Positions 12,608 to 25,116 of a stretch of DNA of 64,000 nucleotides are shown here, piece by piece; positions within the stretch are counted from its first letter, which is position 1, and every line of letters begins with the position of its first letter. The stretch is from Combretum micranthum (lineage: Eukaryota > Streptophyta > Magnoliopsida > Myrtales > Combretaceae): contig JAMXBD010000641.1 in the NCBI GenBank assembly GCA_024138025.1, positions 62,001 to 126,000 of the forward strand, read 5' to 3'. The notes below the pieces were generated by a model. The model was not told the origin of the DNA. It did not search any database and was given only the letters and a program-made list of their open reading frames with translations. Both the position numbers and the translations under genes were made by a program.

Positions 12608-12928
12608 GGATAAATTATAATAGAATGTATCAACATTTGGAGATAAATTCATTTAAAATATCAACGTTTCAACTTTCAAGTGATTAAAAATAAGTAGTAA
12701 CATTTCGCAAATTGAATCAAATGAGGTATCAACATTTTACAAAATTCATTTAATGTATTAATATTTGAATTATCCTTCATTTCAAAAATTTTCATTAATA
12801 GTTGATTATTAATACTTTATTTGACTCACTTTACAAAATCTTAATACCTTAAATGAATTTATCCTCAAACATTGATTTCTCTTTTGAACCACTTCAAACG
12901 TTAATATCTTTTTTATGTAATTTACCCA
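12608..12928. mobile_element. MULE-like MITE with 9-bp target duplication
   Basis: The termini GGATAAATTATAATAG and, on the other strand, TGGGTAAATTACATAA are inverted repeats, and the arms continue inward as matching 'gataaattcattta' and 'atcaacgttt'. It is flanked by ATTATAGTT (12599-12607) and ATTATGGTT (12929-12937), a 9-bp duplication with one mismatch, as expected for Mutator-type insertion. The 321-bp body is non-coding. Confidence 0.7.
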
Positions 12929-12937
12929 ATTATGGTT

Positions 12938-13986
12938 TTATGATGGATGATATCTTTCTCCACTAGATGTTTGACATATTAATTTGGGTAAATAATTAAT
13001 TTCAAATATTAATTTTTTATAGTACCATTAATGATAAGAAATATGACGTGATAGGCTGTATTTTTATTTTAAAAATTAAAATCAAATGATTTGAAATGCA
13101 AACTAAACTGTATTGAACCGTTCTTTTCAGTTCGAAAATATTACAAACCAAATTGTATGGCCATGCTCAAAATTAAAAGAAAAACTTAACTATAACATAA
13201 GATTCAATTTGGCAGATAAGCTAGATTAAACCGTATTGTGTCTGTCATAATAAAATTTGAAAACTACCAAAAAAAAAAAACATTTATGACTTGTGATTTA
13301 AAAAAAAAAAAAAAGCAAGTGATAAATGTGATTTCTAAAAGCAAATTTAAAATTGCATTTACGAATGGATTTCTAAAAGTAAAAACCATACTTAAATCAC
13401 ATTTAAACATGTGCTTTCTATAAAAAAAATGCCCTAAAGTCATTATATTACATGTGCACCCATTGCATCAGAACTGTCTTGCAAGTCAGAGTTTGTATGA
13501 CTTTAATTAATTATTCTCTTACCAAGTTATACATTTATATTTATTGTGAAAATACTTATGTATACCGATATTTCCATAAATCATAAAGACCATAAAGAAT
13601 CGGATACACTATCAAAAGATAAAATAAGATAAACTTAGATATATCTATCAACTACTATTAAAAGAAATTATTAGAGGGAAAGAGAAAGTTCAAGAAAGAG
13701 ATAATGAAGTTTCAAATCTTTCCTCTCAACTAAGTTTAGTCCATCAACTTCCTAATCTTCTAACTAACTTGGTTTGATCTCTTCTACGTTCTACATTTAG
13801 ATCTTATCCCAATCACAGCTTTCAATTTTCTTGCAAGAGAAAATTGTTACGAGGTAAGCTATATCCAACTTAGTAAGATATCTCTTCAAAACATATCAAA
13901 CAAGCAAATGACCAAACAAGTTTTTTATTATTATTATCAAGTATATGCGGTGCAATCAACCAAATGAGATATACATATATAGTTAT
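12938..13986. other. intergenic, no gene seen
   Basis: AT-rich with A runs at about 13270-13313. Short open frames here show no domain. Confidence 0.4.
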
Positions 13987-13994
13987 CCGAAAAC

Positions 13995-14449
13995 CATAGT
14001 TGTCAAAACAGGCCCAGACCGGCCGATTCGACCTGAACCGGCACTAATGTCGAGCCGGCTCTCGCCTAAGACTCGTTTTTGTAACGAACCAGCGAAATCC
14101 GGATTGACCGGTCGACCCGAGCGGTCAAACCCGGTTGACTCGGATCGGAAAAATAAAAATAAAACAAAATAAAAAACTAGAAATTTAAATATTTATTCAT
14201 ACTTTATTATAAATTTATAAAATATAATCATTAAATCATATTTATTGAATATTTAATTAATGGATTTGATCCAAATATAGATTTAATTGAGTGATGACAC
14301 ATATATTAGTCTTTCATAATTAAATTATCCCTTATATTTTTACTTTTTCATGACCTCGATTCGACCCCCGATTGAACCCGGTCCGACCCCTCGACTCCTG
14401 ACCCCCTAGCCTATCCACGTCAAACCCCGATCCGGTTTTAACAACATTG
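13995..14449. mobile_element. non-autonomous hAT-like element, 8-bp duplication
   Basis: A 455-bp element with termini CATAGTTGTCAAAAC and, on the other strand, CAATGTTGTTAAAAC. A perfect 8-bp duplication, CCGAAAAC, flanks it at 13987-13994 and 14450-14457. Subterminal regions are rich in 'ccgg/gacccg' words while the middle is AT-rich. It has no transposase. A truncated sister lies at about 21044-21310. Confidence 0.8.
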
Positions 14450-14457
14450 CCGAAAAC

Positions 14458-15353
14458 AATATGTAAAACAGATTTACACCCTCTATGACATGGATTAGGT
14501 AATTCTTTTTTGAGGAACTCTATGATCCTAAACCCCACTGGTCCTAGGCACGTGGCCATAGCGATTGATGCTAGCATGGCTCCAAAATTAAAGTCGCATT
14601 CCCAAGCATTGTAGCTTTTTAAGAAGGGGCAAGTCCTAGCTATGATTACAGCCCATCCAATCTCCCACACAGTACTAACAGGCTTCTGCATATGACTCCA
14701 AATGCTATGCATGAGTTGTTTCTTAATTGAGCCAAATAAGGTTAGTTTTTCTTTAGTAGTGACCAAACAATGTTCAGATATTCACAAATCACAAGAAAGG
14801 TTCAACCAAGAACATAATCAACCACTTTAGTGTTATGTTGTGTTAAGTATCTTTTTGTCACACATGCATAAAAGCACATGCAAGACCCATATTCCACAAA
14901 CATACGTCATTTTATTATATTCTTAACATTTCTCATGCAACTAAATTACAAGCACAAACTTAAATCATAAGAAAATACTCATTGACTATAGTCACTTGCT
15001 AATTGTAATAATCCTTGGGGTATGGTAACTTCAACACAAGATCTCTTTATCAAAGAAATGTATAGCACAATAAGAATCTTACTAAAACTTTTTTAAGTAA
15101 CTATTCTCGCTATATTTCCCAATTACGTAGTTTTTCCTTAAAAGAGCTATATCTTGGTTGTTTTAAGTCTAATTTTTTCTTATGAGCAGTCGTTTTCCAT
15201 CGTTTTTAAATACTCTATCCATTTTTTATGTTATTTTCTTCAACAGGGATCGGGATGGTCTAGAAAAGTAAGGGTGACATTCAATTATTTAGGGTTTTCT
15301 TCTTGTATTGATGTTTTTCTAAGGTTTTCTTGCCATTTCTAATGTTATCTACT
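14458..15353. other. intergenic with unexplained open frame
   Basis: The minus strand stays open from about 14766 to beyond 14452, and the Met/Ala/Gly-rich stretch AMLASIAMATCLGPVGF has an unusually protein-like composition. The open frame runs into the hAT-like element. I could not assign a family, and no splice structure is visible. The rest is AT-rich with nothing recognised. Confidence 0.3.
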
Positions 15354-15611
15354 AAGAATATTCAAGTATCTTAAAGGTTCAAAAAGGTTATTCAAGTAGT
15401 TTGGATGAACATTTGTTGATCATATTAACACTTGCATCTTGATGGACAATATATTGCTTATGAGACTCCCATTTACTACATTTAGAATATTCAAGTGTCT
15501 TAAAGATTCATAAAGGTTATTCAAGTAGTTTGGATGAACATTTGTTGATCATATTAACACTTGCATCTTGATGGGCAATATATTGCTTCTAAGACTCCCT
15601 TTTACTACATT
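15354..15611. repeat. 129-bp tandem duplication
   Basis: Two adjacent copies (about 15354-15482 and 15483-15611) share long identical runs such as 'ttcaagtagtttggatgaac' and 'cacttgcatcttgatgg', offset by exactly 129 bases. They differ at a handful of positions. No coding content. Confidence 0.9.
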
Positions 15612-17149
15612 TATAAGGTTGTTATCTACACTAATGTTTTATTCCTTTGTAAAATGACTTCAAAAGGAGATTAAAAGTTGTGGGATGCTCCTAATCTCCT
15701 CCTAGGTCTTGACATGATTTGACAAAAGAGGGTGGGGGTTCTTTTTATTCCTTTCTCTATAGTATACTTTAAGTTTCTACTCCTAAGCTTGAAAATAAGA
15801 GCTTTTATCATCAAAGAAAGTTTGAAATCATACCTTAACTTGGTCCTTAAGGTTTTAGCCATTAAAGAAAAAGATAAGCTCTAAGCTTATATCCTTGTTT
15901 AAACTTAAGTTTATACTAAGCTCATAGATTTCTTAAGTTATGATAAAAGAAAGTAAAGCTTAGTAGCTTCCTCTAGAGCCTTTAAGTTCATGACTTACTT
16001 AGGAGAAAGAGAGGAGGATGTTTCTTGTAACATTTCCTCCTTGTGCTTTCAAGTTCTTGCTTGTGAGCTAAAATAAAAGGTTCACAACTTTAAGAAAGAT
16101 AAGTTGATGTCACATCCTAATTTAATCCTTAGGGTTTTGACATGTATATGATCAAGGAAGCATAACGCTTTCTCTTTGTCTTTGTTTGCTATTGCACTTA
16201 AACTCCTTTATTGGACTTTTAGGAAGATTATATAAAGAACAAAACTTGGAACTTACACTTGTGAGTCTTTTGAGGCTCATAGCCAAGGAAAAAAAAAGGG
16301 AAAGAAGCTTTCCTTTTCTTTGTTTAGAGTGTTATAATTAAGGTGAGCTTAAAGAAAAATAACTCTATCCTCTCCTTAATGCCTTATGGTCTTGACACAT
16401 TTAGGAAAAAGGATGAGGAGAGTTTCCTCCTCCATTTTCTTCATTCCAATGCTCATGCATTGTTTTTTAACTACCATTGTAACACTCTTTTAGAAAAGAA
16501 AGAATCTTGAACTTATGATAGTTCTTGTAAGCTTCATGTTTACAAAGAAAAGGAATGATGGTGCTTCATTATATTCAGGTCATCCTTTAAAAAGAAAACA
16601 CCAACTTAAATAGAATAGATCATGAGATCATAGAATTTCCCTCTTAAGGTACTAAGTTCACTAAATAAGGAAAGTGTTCATATGGTTTTCAAATGACACC
16701 TCTAACCTTTTCTTCATGTTTAGTAATTTTTAGCCATCCTTGCACCTAATGATAATTATGCTAGGAAGTTGTACATTATGACAAGTTTCTTAAGCATGAT
16801 CTTGTGTTGTGAATGGGAAATGATGGCTCAGTTTATCTAAGGTCCATCATCACTCTAAATATAATGATCTCAAAATGGTTTGTTGAGCCTTCATATAGAG
16901 CTTGTGGTGTGTGCTTAAGGAAAGAAAAGAAACATTCTTAAATCTCTCAAGTTAGAACATTGAAACTTGGGCTCCATATTACACCAAAACATAAGAAAAA
17001 ATGGAGGTAATTATCATTTCCTCTTCTTAGCTTGAGACATCATTGGGAAATGTATGATGAATGGTGGTGTTTCCTCCACTATAAGCATTGTATACACCAA
17101 AGATAGTAAAGGTTAGAGATGGTTTTTCCCTACTTGAAGGTGTGGTGAG
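15612..17149. other. non-coding, repeated stem-like words
   Basis: No gene seen. Words such as 'aggaggatg/catcctcc', 'ttaagttc' and 'gacacatttagg' recur with variation every few hundred bases, giving many short local inverted repeats. This looks like decayed LTR-retrotransposon sequence but carries no recognisable pol domain. Confidence 0.35.
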
Positions 17150-17640
17150 TGTATGTGAGAATAAAAGGGGGTCGAAAGGCAGAGTATAGGGCAGCAAATG
17201 GGGGAGAAAGGAGAAGAGAAGAAAAGCGAAGGAGAGAAATGAAAGAGGGTTAAGTTAGCGAAATTCGCAAATGAATGGATGTGAAAAAAGAGGACAGGTA
17301 TTTATAGAAGATAATGAGGGATGAGAGGAGGGGAATGGGGAAGTGGGGCTGACAACACTTAAAAAGAAGGAAAGGAGAGAAGGAAACAAACAAAAGGAGG
17401 AAAAGAAAAGAAAGAAAGGAGGATGTGATGTCATATCTGGGGAAGGAAATAAAAGGACACTTAGATTATAAATTAGCTTACACAAAGGTACACTATAGGT
17501 TTACCTTGGTAAGATATATGTAAGATGAATATATTTAATAAGAAAATGGATAAATAAAAGTGAGAGGAGGAAGGGGAAGGGGGACAGCGCAAGGGAGAAG
17601 AAGGGAAAAAAAAGAAAGGATGGAAGGAAAAAAGAAGAAA
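17150..17640 (-). other. purine-rich block with LTR-promoter-like signal on minus
   Basis: The plus strand is dominated by G and A (runs of 'ggagaa', 'aaggaaagg'). On the minus strand TCTATAAATACC (about 17296-17307) is followed by a CT-rich stretch, the usual layout of a TATA box and leader in a plant LTR. No LTR ends, primer site or coding domain could be attached to it. Confidence 0.35.
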
Positions 17641-20600
17641 GAAGTACAAACATTAAATCTACTCTTGTCTCCTTAGTACACTTACATGTGTATCATAACT
17701 GGCATAAAGTTGATTTGCAAATACAAAAGTCATTGTACTTGAATATTACTTGGAAAAGATAGATATAAAGATATGTTATCAATAGAAATGTTAGTATTAT
17801 ATCAGTTTATTATACTAAAGCCCTAATTAATTTATTGATACCAATATATGAATTCAATTTTTTATTATCTGGTTGTAGTACAATATATTATTATATTTTC
17901 TCCATTTACGTGTTTATTATCTGACATTATAATTATCCAATACGGTATTTATTGTATCAAATAATTTGTTAGATATTTGGTTTGTGCCGATGATGGCATG
18001 CTTTCGACCTTAGGTTTTGTTAGTTGATTTCGTATAAGTCATATTTTAAGTATATCAAGTTTATCACTATCACATTAGGGTTTCTAGGGTTTTATACCAA
18101 ATCGATGCAAAATAGGGTTCTGATATCAACGTTTACCCTAGTGTTTGCTTTATGACTTATTGAAATTTTTAAGGCTTTATAGTTTACAATTGGCCAGTAA
18201 CTACTTATCCATCTATATTACTAGAATTAAATGATCAACGACTTAATTCTTAACTTGTATTCAAGCAACTTCTAAACAACAAGTACATAGATATAAGCTT
18301 AGTTTACTTAATTAATCAACTATTAGTTTCTCCTTTATAGATGAATCGATTATCACTACAATTGACAATTTTCTCATATTAAATAACTTTTGATCAGATA
18401 CATAAATATCACAGCATAGGATGATCGGTTTCTTACTTTCCTATGCTTATAAAAAAAACCTCCACTTAATTAAATTTATATTTCCACTTATATTTATTTT
18501 GGATATCAATCACAAACATAATATCTATTAGTCTACCAACACAAGATATTTCTATAGTCATCTCTTAGTTGGGAACCTAATTCTAGAAATAATTAATATT
18601 CTACCAATGTGATATTTTTATCTTAATCAAACAATTATATTACAATCTTTAAGGTATTAATAAATTTAGACGTGGCATCCTATTGTCTCCTCATAATCAT
18701 AAGTGTGATATTTATTATTCTCCAATTTCCATCCAATCATTAACTTATCTATTTGAAATAAAATCACTTACCTCTATATGGAAGAGATTTATCCCTAATC
18801 CTTGTTGATGCAATCCTCATATTCTTGTGACTTCTTGCTTGTAGCTCCTAGATTTATCTTAAGGTAGTGATAGTGTTGTATATTTGTTTGGAAGAGGCAG
18901 AAGGGGAGAGTGAAAGATGATATGATTAAGTAGATGGAGTGAGAGAAGATGTAGAGAATGATGAGGCAAATGTATTCTTATTTATAGATGGTAACTTTTA
19001 AGACAGGTTGCTTACTAAGGAAGTGGACGTTAGCTTCTCGAGGGGTTTCTTCGTTAAAAACTATTCTAAGAGAATTTACTTTCTTAAGAGGCTGTTTCTT
19101 CGTGAATAGCTTCTTTAAGGAGATACCTAGATAGCTTCTATGGGAGATTACTATTATTTTTAATTATAAGTTCATAAGAGAATATTTATTTATGATTGTT
19201 TCAGGATTTAATTGCTAGATGTTATTTAATTCAACATGTTTGATGAATTTAGAGTTTAACCAATGATTATTTATTTATTTTATTTATTAATAATTATTAT
19301 TCTTATTTTTTATGGTCTGGGTTATTTTAAATAACTTCACTATAATTAAGTTATCCCAAATGTTTTAAATAATTTTAGGAATTAGAAGTTAATGTTTTAC
19401 TTGGTTATTGATTATGTGGTTTTCATTTATGAGTTTTGAGTCTTCAAGGCATGTTTATTGTTTTCTAATTATTTTTTCGAAATTGATTCTTAGTAGTTCT
19501 ATAGTTCTTTTAAAATTTTCAAAATCCTAATAATTACATCATTAAAGTGTTGATTCACTATTGATCTTCAATTGTGAAAAAATTATGGGAATTACATTTT
19601 GTATTTTAAAATTTTATTGACATGATTTCTAATTTTTAAACTACAATTATACTGTTTATATTTTAACATCCTTAAATAAAAAAATTGGGAGTTTTTCTTA
19701 AAGCTTTTCAAAATTATAGTCTATTCTCAATAATTATTTAAATTAAGTTTGTGTATAATTTAGGGGGTTTACATAAGAATATTAAAATAAAGATTCCAAA
19801 TAATAAAAAGGTGCTAAGAGGAGAGGCTCTTAAGGAGCTAAAATGGCACTTAGGAATCTTAATTCAGGTCATCATAATTGAACTTGTTCTAAACATTAAG
19901 TGTGATTTTCTTTAGATTTTTAATATTATAGATGAATAATACTCATTTCAATTAATAAGATCAAAATTTAACAAGGTTAAATTTTGATGCTTAGGATAGG
20001 TCGATTTTAACTTTTGCTAATTTACTAAATTAAATATATTATTTATAATATTTAAAACTTTAGCAAAGTATTTGCATAAATAAAAATTCAAGGAATCATT
20101 TGCATTACTCTGAGAAGATAACGTGTTTTGCCATAAAGAAATCCCTAAAATATGACACTTTTCTAAATAATCCAAGAATATTATAATCAAAATCATGTGA
20201 TCTCAATTTACAATAAAACTTTTTTTTCCCCTATTACAATGAATAAGGGAGGATTTGAACAGCAACAGAGATGTCACTAGGCTACAAAGCCATTGACAAT
20301 TAAAACTTGTATTGAAAACACCATTTTAGGCTTGGTTTTAAATTTGTATTTTCAAGAGAACAACACGATTTCTAAACAAATGCTAAAATCATGAAAGACA
20401 CAATGACATCTCTAATATTGCGACAACAATCGCTATTTTTATGTCATCTCAAGAGATATAGTGCTTCTAAAAAGAAATGAAAAGCAATGAAATAGCCCAT
20501 ATAAACTAAATTCTAAAACATCCAATATGAAAAGCGATTCCAAACTCCTTAACCATATTGCAAATATCCGATACAAACTCGGATACAAATAAAAAAAAAA

Positions 20601-21035
20601 AACTACAATCTGTACAAACATAACTCATCAACAAAGCCTTGCACACACTACAAACTCCTTAACCACTAAAACAAGTCATCAACAAAATCCTACACATATT
20701 CTACACTCCTTATACATAACAACTTTGTATCGACAATTGGTGGTAGTAACTTAATATTGAGAAGTCAAAAGCACAATTGAAAAAAGATATAAAAGTTATC
20801 ATATACAAAATAATGATAAAAAAAGATAAAAAGAAAAAAGAAGAAGGGTAATAATCACATTTGATACCTGAATTTTACCTATTTTTATATTTAACTACTT
20901 AAAAAAAGTATTAATCTGATATCAAAATTTTGTCTATTTTTGCAATCAACTACTTAAATCTTGTCAAATTTGCAATTAGCTACATGAATTTTACCAATTT
21001 TTATAATTAACTACCTTATATAGGTATTATAAATA
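17641..21035. other. non-coding, AT-rich; second LTR-promoter-like signal
   Basis: No gene or pol domain seen. On the minus strand CTATAAATAAG (about 18976-18986) precedes a CT-rich stretch running down to about 18890, again like a retrotransposon promoter. A PBS-like 'ttctgatatcaac' (about 18117-18129) could belong to a minus-strand element. From 20860 to 21010 there are decayed 'aattttaccaatttttat' repeats of MITE type. Confidence 0.3.
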
Positions 21036-21039
21036 ATGT

Positions 21040-21310
21040 TGTTAGAACTAGACTGAGGTTTGAGCTGGACATGCTCTTAGATCAGGGGTCAGATTGGAGT
21101 TAATAAAAAGTAAAAATATAAGGGACATTTTAATTACAAAAGACAAATGTATACGACATCTCTCAATTAAATACATATTTGGATTACATCCATCAATTCA
21201 TTATTAAATTAATACAAGAGATACCCTAAAAAAAGAAAGAAAACATAATATAATTATATTTTATAAATCTATAATATGGTACAAATATATGTAATCTCCT
21301 AATGGTTTCT
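21040..21310. mobile_element. truncated sister of the 455-bp hAT-like element
   Basis: It starts AATGTTGTTAGAAC, like one terminus of the element at 13995-14449, and then follows that element's reverse complement through 'aaaaagtaaaaatataaggg' and 'ctcaattaaatacatatttgg'. Similarity fades near 21300 and the second terminus is missing. Confidence 0.65.
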
Positions 21311-22066
21311 AATTTTAAGTGCTAGAGCTCTCCCTAATGGTTTCTAAAATGGCATCAATGACTATGTAGGGGAGACCTTCACATGTAACTACAATGAGAT
21401 GGCGAGGAGAGATGCAGGATGCAAGACCTCATGGACCAATGGCAAGGGAGTAGCTCGTCTTTGATGTCAACATGGGCACATATGTAATCTCCTCCTCTAC
21501 CTTGTCCCGATCCCTATCCCTTACGACGACCTTGTTAAGTTAGTTGGGATGATAGTGCATAAAGGTAGGCATAATGTTGATCAATTCCACTCAATCTACC
21601 ATTCTTACTAGACTTAAACACATGCTGAACTGAATATTACATTGTAGTAACTTAACCATACAATTTGGGTTATAAATTTACACAGTTCAAATAATTAGTT
21701 TATTTGTATTACTAATTTAGTATCTGAATTATAATGGTTAAATAATCATTGATTTCAATAGTACAGTTTGTATCATCAGTTGAACTAGATTGTGAACTAA
21801 ATTGGTCTAAAAAAGAAAACTTTCCTCGTTCACCTAGTTTATCCCAATGTGGTTTACAATTCAATCGAATTTTTGCATAATCTTAGTAGTGTGTGATCAC
21901 ATCTAGCATTAGTAGTTCCTAAAGTAGTGTATATATAAAGTGATGTCTTTGAAGCAATGCACCATTTAGAAATCTCTAAGGGTCGAATCTGAACTAGAAC
22001 CTAACTACAATGGGTTTGTGATTGTACTCACCCTATCATGGTCTAAACTCATCGAGTTCATAGGCT
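21311..22066. other. intergenic, no gene seen
   Basis: Mixed-composition sequence without coding pattern. It ends at the target-site duplication of the solo LTR. Confidence 0.35.
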
Positions 22067-22071
22067 CTGTC
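22067..22071. repeat. target-site duplication, left copy (CTGTC)
   Basis: CTGTC immediately left of the solo LTR, identical to the copy at 24834-24838. Confidence 0.85.
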
Positions 22072-22122
22072 TGAAATAGCCATGAAATTCCTTAATTTAT
22101 ATATATGTGTGTGTTATTGAAA

Positions 22123-22124
22123 TG

Positions 22125-22171
<47 letters not shown>
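22123..22171. repeat. (TA)n(TG)n microsatellite
   Basis: A compound dinucleotide tract inside the solo LTR, TA repeats followed by about fifteen TG repeats. Confidence 0.9.
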
Positions 22172-22172
<1 letters not shown>

Positions 22173-23059
22173 TTGGATAATATAATTAGTGAATGTGTTA
22201 GACATGTGCTATTTTGTATGTGCATAGTATAGTGAAATTAATATTATTGTATGATATGTATAAATGTGTGTATAGTGTAATGAATATGTGTGTCTTTTTT
22301 CAAATTAATATGCATGTGTTTTATTTAGAATTTAATAAAATTACTTTTGAATAGCTTAAGATTAATGACAGAAATTTTACAAACTTTAAGTTCACTTTTT
22401 AAGCCTAAATTCAACTCAAATGCATTTGAAATTAACTTAAATTAATCTTAGGACAAATATACCCCTAAAGACACATTTTGGATGAGTATTGACTTTGTTT
22501 TGAGTAAGATTTGAACCCCTTTTGGCAGCCCTATTTCCCCATACGAATTTTCTTTTCCATTCTTTTCTTTCTTTCTTCCTTTCTTTTCCATTTCAAAATC
22601 TTAAACCCTAAGCCAAGATCAACTACAAGCTTTTGGATTAAACATCATTCCAGGCCAAGATTTAGTCATGTAAGTTAAATGCAAGCTTTATCTTTTTATT
22701 TTATGTTCTATGTTGTGTTTGTTTGTAAAGGTTGGATAGAAATGAATTCTATGCACTAAGGGTGTAGGATTGATTTGGTGCATTGATGGTGGTTTGAATA
22801 AGATTATATGGCTAAAGGAGTGGTAGTTTATATCTTGTATGAATATTGATATGTGAGGATGAGTGTTTTGGGAAAATTGAAGAATTGAGTAGTTGAGGAG
22901 TAGATTTGAAGTGTGATTAGTGTTTTGATGATTAGAAGTAGAATTCATGTTGTTAGGATAGTGTTTGGAACATATAACAAGCTTTAGAAAGTTTGGATTA
23001 AGTTTGGGGAATTTTTGAAAGTGAACAAAGTTTGTAATAAAACAGGGGAAATTAAAAAC

Positions 23060-23545
23060 ATTTTCGTATAGGCTTAAATTTGGTCGTACGCCGGCATCTG
23101 GCACTTCTACGCCGCCGGCTTATAGGCGGTGTTGGAAGTGAACAGAATCAAATTTTTTAAAGCCGTTTGAACGCTGCCGGCTTTCACTGGAAAAGTCAGC
23201 CAGCGTTCATTTTTCAAATTGCACGCCGGCTACTGGGATTCCAACGCCGCTGGCTTAGGGACGGTGTAGAATGGGAACAGAATCCTAAATTTTAACGCCG
23301 GGCTTAAGGCCGCCGACGTAGGATCAAAGGCTGCCAGCGTACATGGATACGCTGCAGGTGTTGGGGGTATTCACGGGTGTGGATCAACCCCGTGTACCTC
23401 TCGGCAATTTTTGAAAATTTGGATTAGCATTTTACATCGACTCAAAGCCGCCGGCGTAGAATGAAGGCAGCCGGCGTACCCTTGAACGCTGCCAGTGTTG
23501 ACAGCATTGATCTTGAGCGTATTGAACGCCGGTTCAAAGCCGCCG
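23060..23545 (+). repeat. GCCGGC-word array in solo LTR
   Basis: About a dozen variants of 'gccgccggcgta', 'acgccggctt' and 'gctgccagcgt' occur at irregular spacing of about 20-50 bases in otherwise AT-rich DNA. The core GCCGGC is palindromic and rich in CpG and CHG sites. The same words occur in the Athila LTRs (50100-50580 and 61740-62210) and inside the Athila element (57690-57860). Confidence 0.75.
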
Positions 23546-24833
23546 GCTTTGAATGCCAGCGTATTCCTTGCACTTTCGAATTTCAAAAACTTTCTTTAAA
23601 ATTTTTCGAAGTTTGATATATGATCAAAAAATTAATTGTTGAGTGTCCTAAGATATAATAGGATGTTTAAATGCTTTATTGTGACCTTGTGTTAATTTAT
23701 TTGAATTTCATTGATTAATTATATTTTCAACTAGTTAATTAGTACTTAAGCTAAATGTGAAATTTAATATTGTCTTAAACAGTGATATATCCTCGCTCGA
23801 TCAACCCCATTAGTTCCCGAGCTATCTCAGGTATGCAGTAACTTGTTTGTTTCGTTGCTAGGGTAGGTATCACAACCAAATTATTTTAATTAAGAAAACT
23901 CTATTAATTGATGATTGTTGATTGTCCTTGTTGTCGTTGAATCTGGTTCGAAGAGCGGCACCCTACTCAGATTGAGGGCAGGGTACTTTCTCATTAATGG
24001 ATAGAATTATCTAGGAGATGTGAGTATCCGAGCTACTCATATCAACCCCCTGAGCGTCGCGATACGTTACTCAGGATCCCCTAGTATTATGGGCTACGCT
24101 GGAAAGTGGGGCTGCCTAGTCTGTATGAACAGTAGGAACCACTCAGGGAGGCGGACGTAATACTAGATCCTTGTTGTCCGGAGTTTGAATACTCCCGTGT
24201 TGTTTTACTAACTAAAGATGTAATAATAAATCATTGATTGTTGCATAATGCATTAGTTTAAGAATGTGTGACCCATTTTGCATTTGTATTCGTTACTTGT
24301 GTACTAGGCCTTTGGCTCATATTTTCTCCATTTCAGGTGATGACTCCGATGAGTTTTATGCGAGTATGGGGTACGGAACCGACTTTGAAGATTTTATTGA
24401 TGGTTTGGAGGATTAGAGTTAACCATGGACTCAATGGAACCCTATGATTTGTAATAGATTAGATATAATTTCTTTTGTTGATAATGTAATTAAAGTGTTA
24501 GTTTGGGTTATGTTTTGAAGATTTCGTTAAGGTTTGTAAGAAGCCTTTGGATGTAATATGTATATATATGTACTTATCTATGTAGAAGTTAAGTTGTTTC
24601 CTTTACCAAAATGTGTTGGTAGTGTAGTAGTATAACTATGTTTAAGGTTTAAAAAAAAAACAATATATATATATATAATATTATGATTCCTATTATATTA
24701 TCAATATGGAATTAGATAAACAATTTCTCAAACAATTCTTTCAGGCAACCTTATATATAATCTTATAGGTTATATGTGATTGGGGAATCGTTATCTCCTA
24801 TTTCAAATATAAGGTTAATAGCGGGTCCTTACA

Positions 24834-24838
24834 CTGTC
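24834..24838. repeat. target-site duplication, right copy (CTGTC)
   Basis: Matches 22067-22071 exactly. Confidence 0.85.
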
Positions 24839-25116
24839 CATGTCTAGCAACTAAACCCTTGGACTTGATAAGTCTAGGAACCAGACCCATAGACCTAGTG
24901 GGTCCACCAAGTCCTCTTTAAAAAAAAAAAAAAAGCAACATAAATAAATATTAACTATTCAAAAATAAGAAATAAAAAAAATAAAAATTATAAAGCAATA
25001 GAAAAGTTTAAAAATAAATAACATTTTATGTTTATATTATTTTTCATGTGAATAAAAATTATCTATAATCTTTTGACAATATTTAAAATACTAGTGATGA
25101 TAACACATGTAATAAT

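Larger units (their letters stand above)
22072..24833 (+). mobile_element. solo LTR, Ty3/gypsy-type, 2,762 bp
   Basis: It starts TGAAATAGCCATGAAATTCC, ends GCGGGTCCTTACA (TG…CA), and is flanked by a perfect 5-bp duplication, CTGTC. No primer site, polypurine tract or gag/pol sequence lies inside, so this is one long terminal repeat left after recombination between the two LTRs of an element. Inside are a (TA)n(TG)n tract, a pyrimidine-rich stretch with 'ttaaaccctaag' (about 22555-22612), a GCCGGC-rich array (23060-23545), and a GC-balanced segment (23770-24200) that contrasts with its AT-rich surroundings. LTRs this long, with a TG-AATAGCC-like start, suggest a chromovirus (Tekay-like) lineage, but that assignment is from memory and tentative. 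Confidence 0.85.

Noticed and set aside
14332..14766. 144-codon open minus frame
   Set aside because: No family recognised, no splice sites, and it runs into the transposon at 13995-14449. Its membrane-like composition alone is not enough to call a gene.
22688..23586. Open minus frames (138 and 71 codons) in the solo LTR
   Set aside because: They overlap the GCCGGC array and AT-rich LTR sequence and have no domain. Open length follows from composition.
24839..25010. Another copy of the 455-bp hAT-like element after the solo LTR
   Set aside because: Shares only generic 'gggtcc/gaacc' words and an A run; ends and order do not match.
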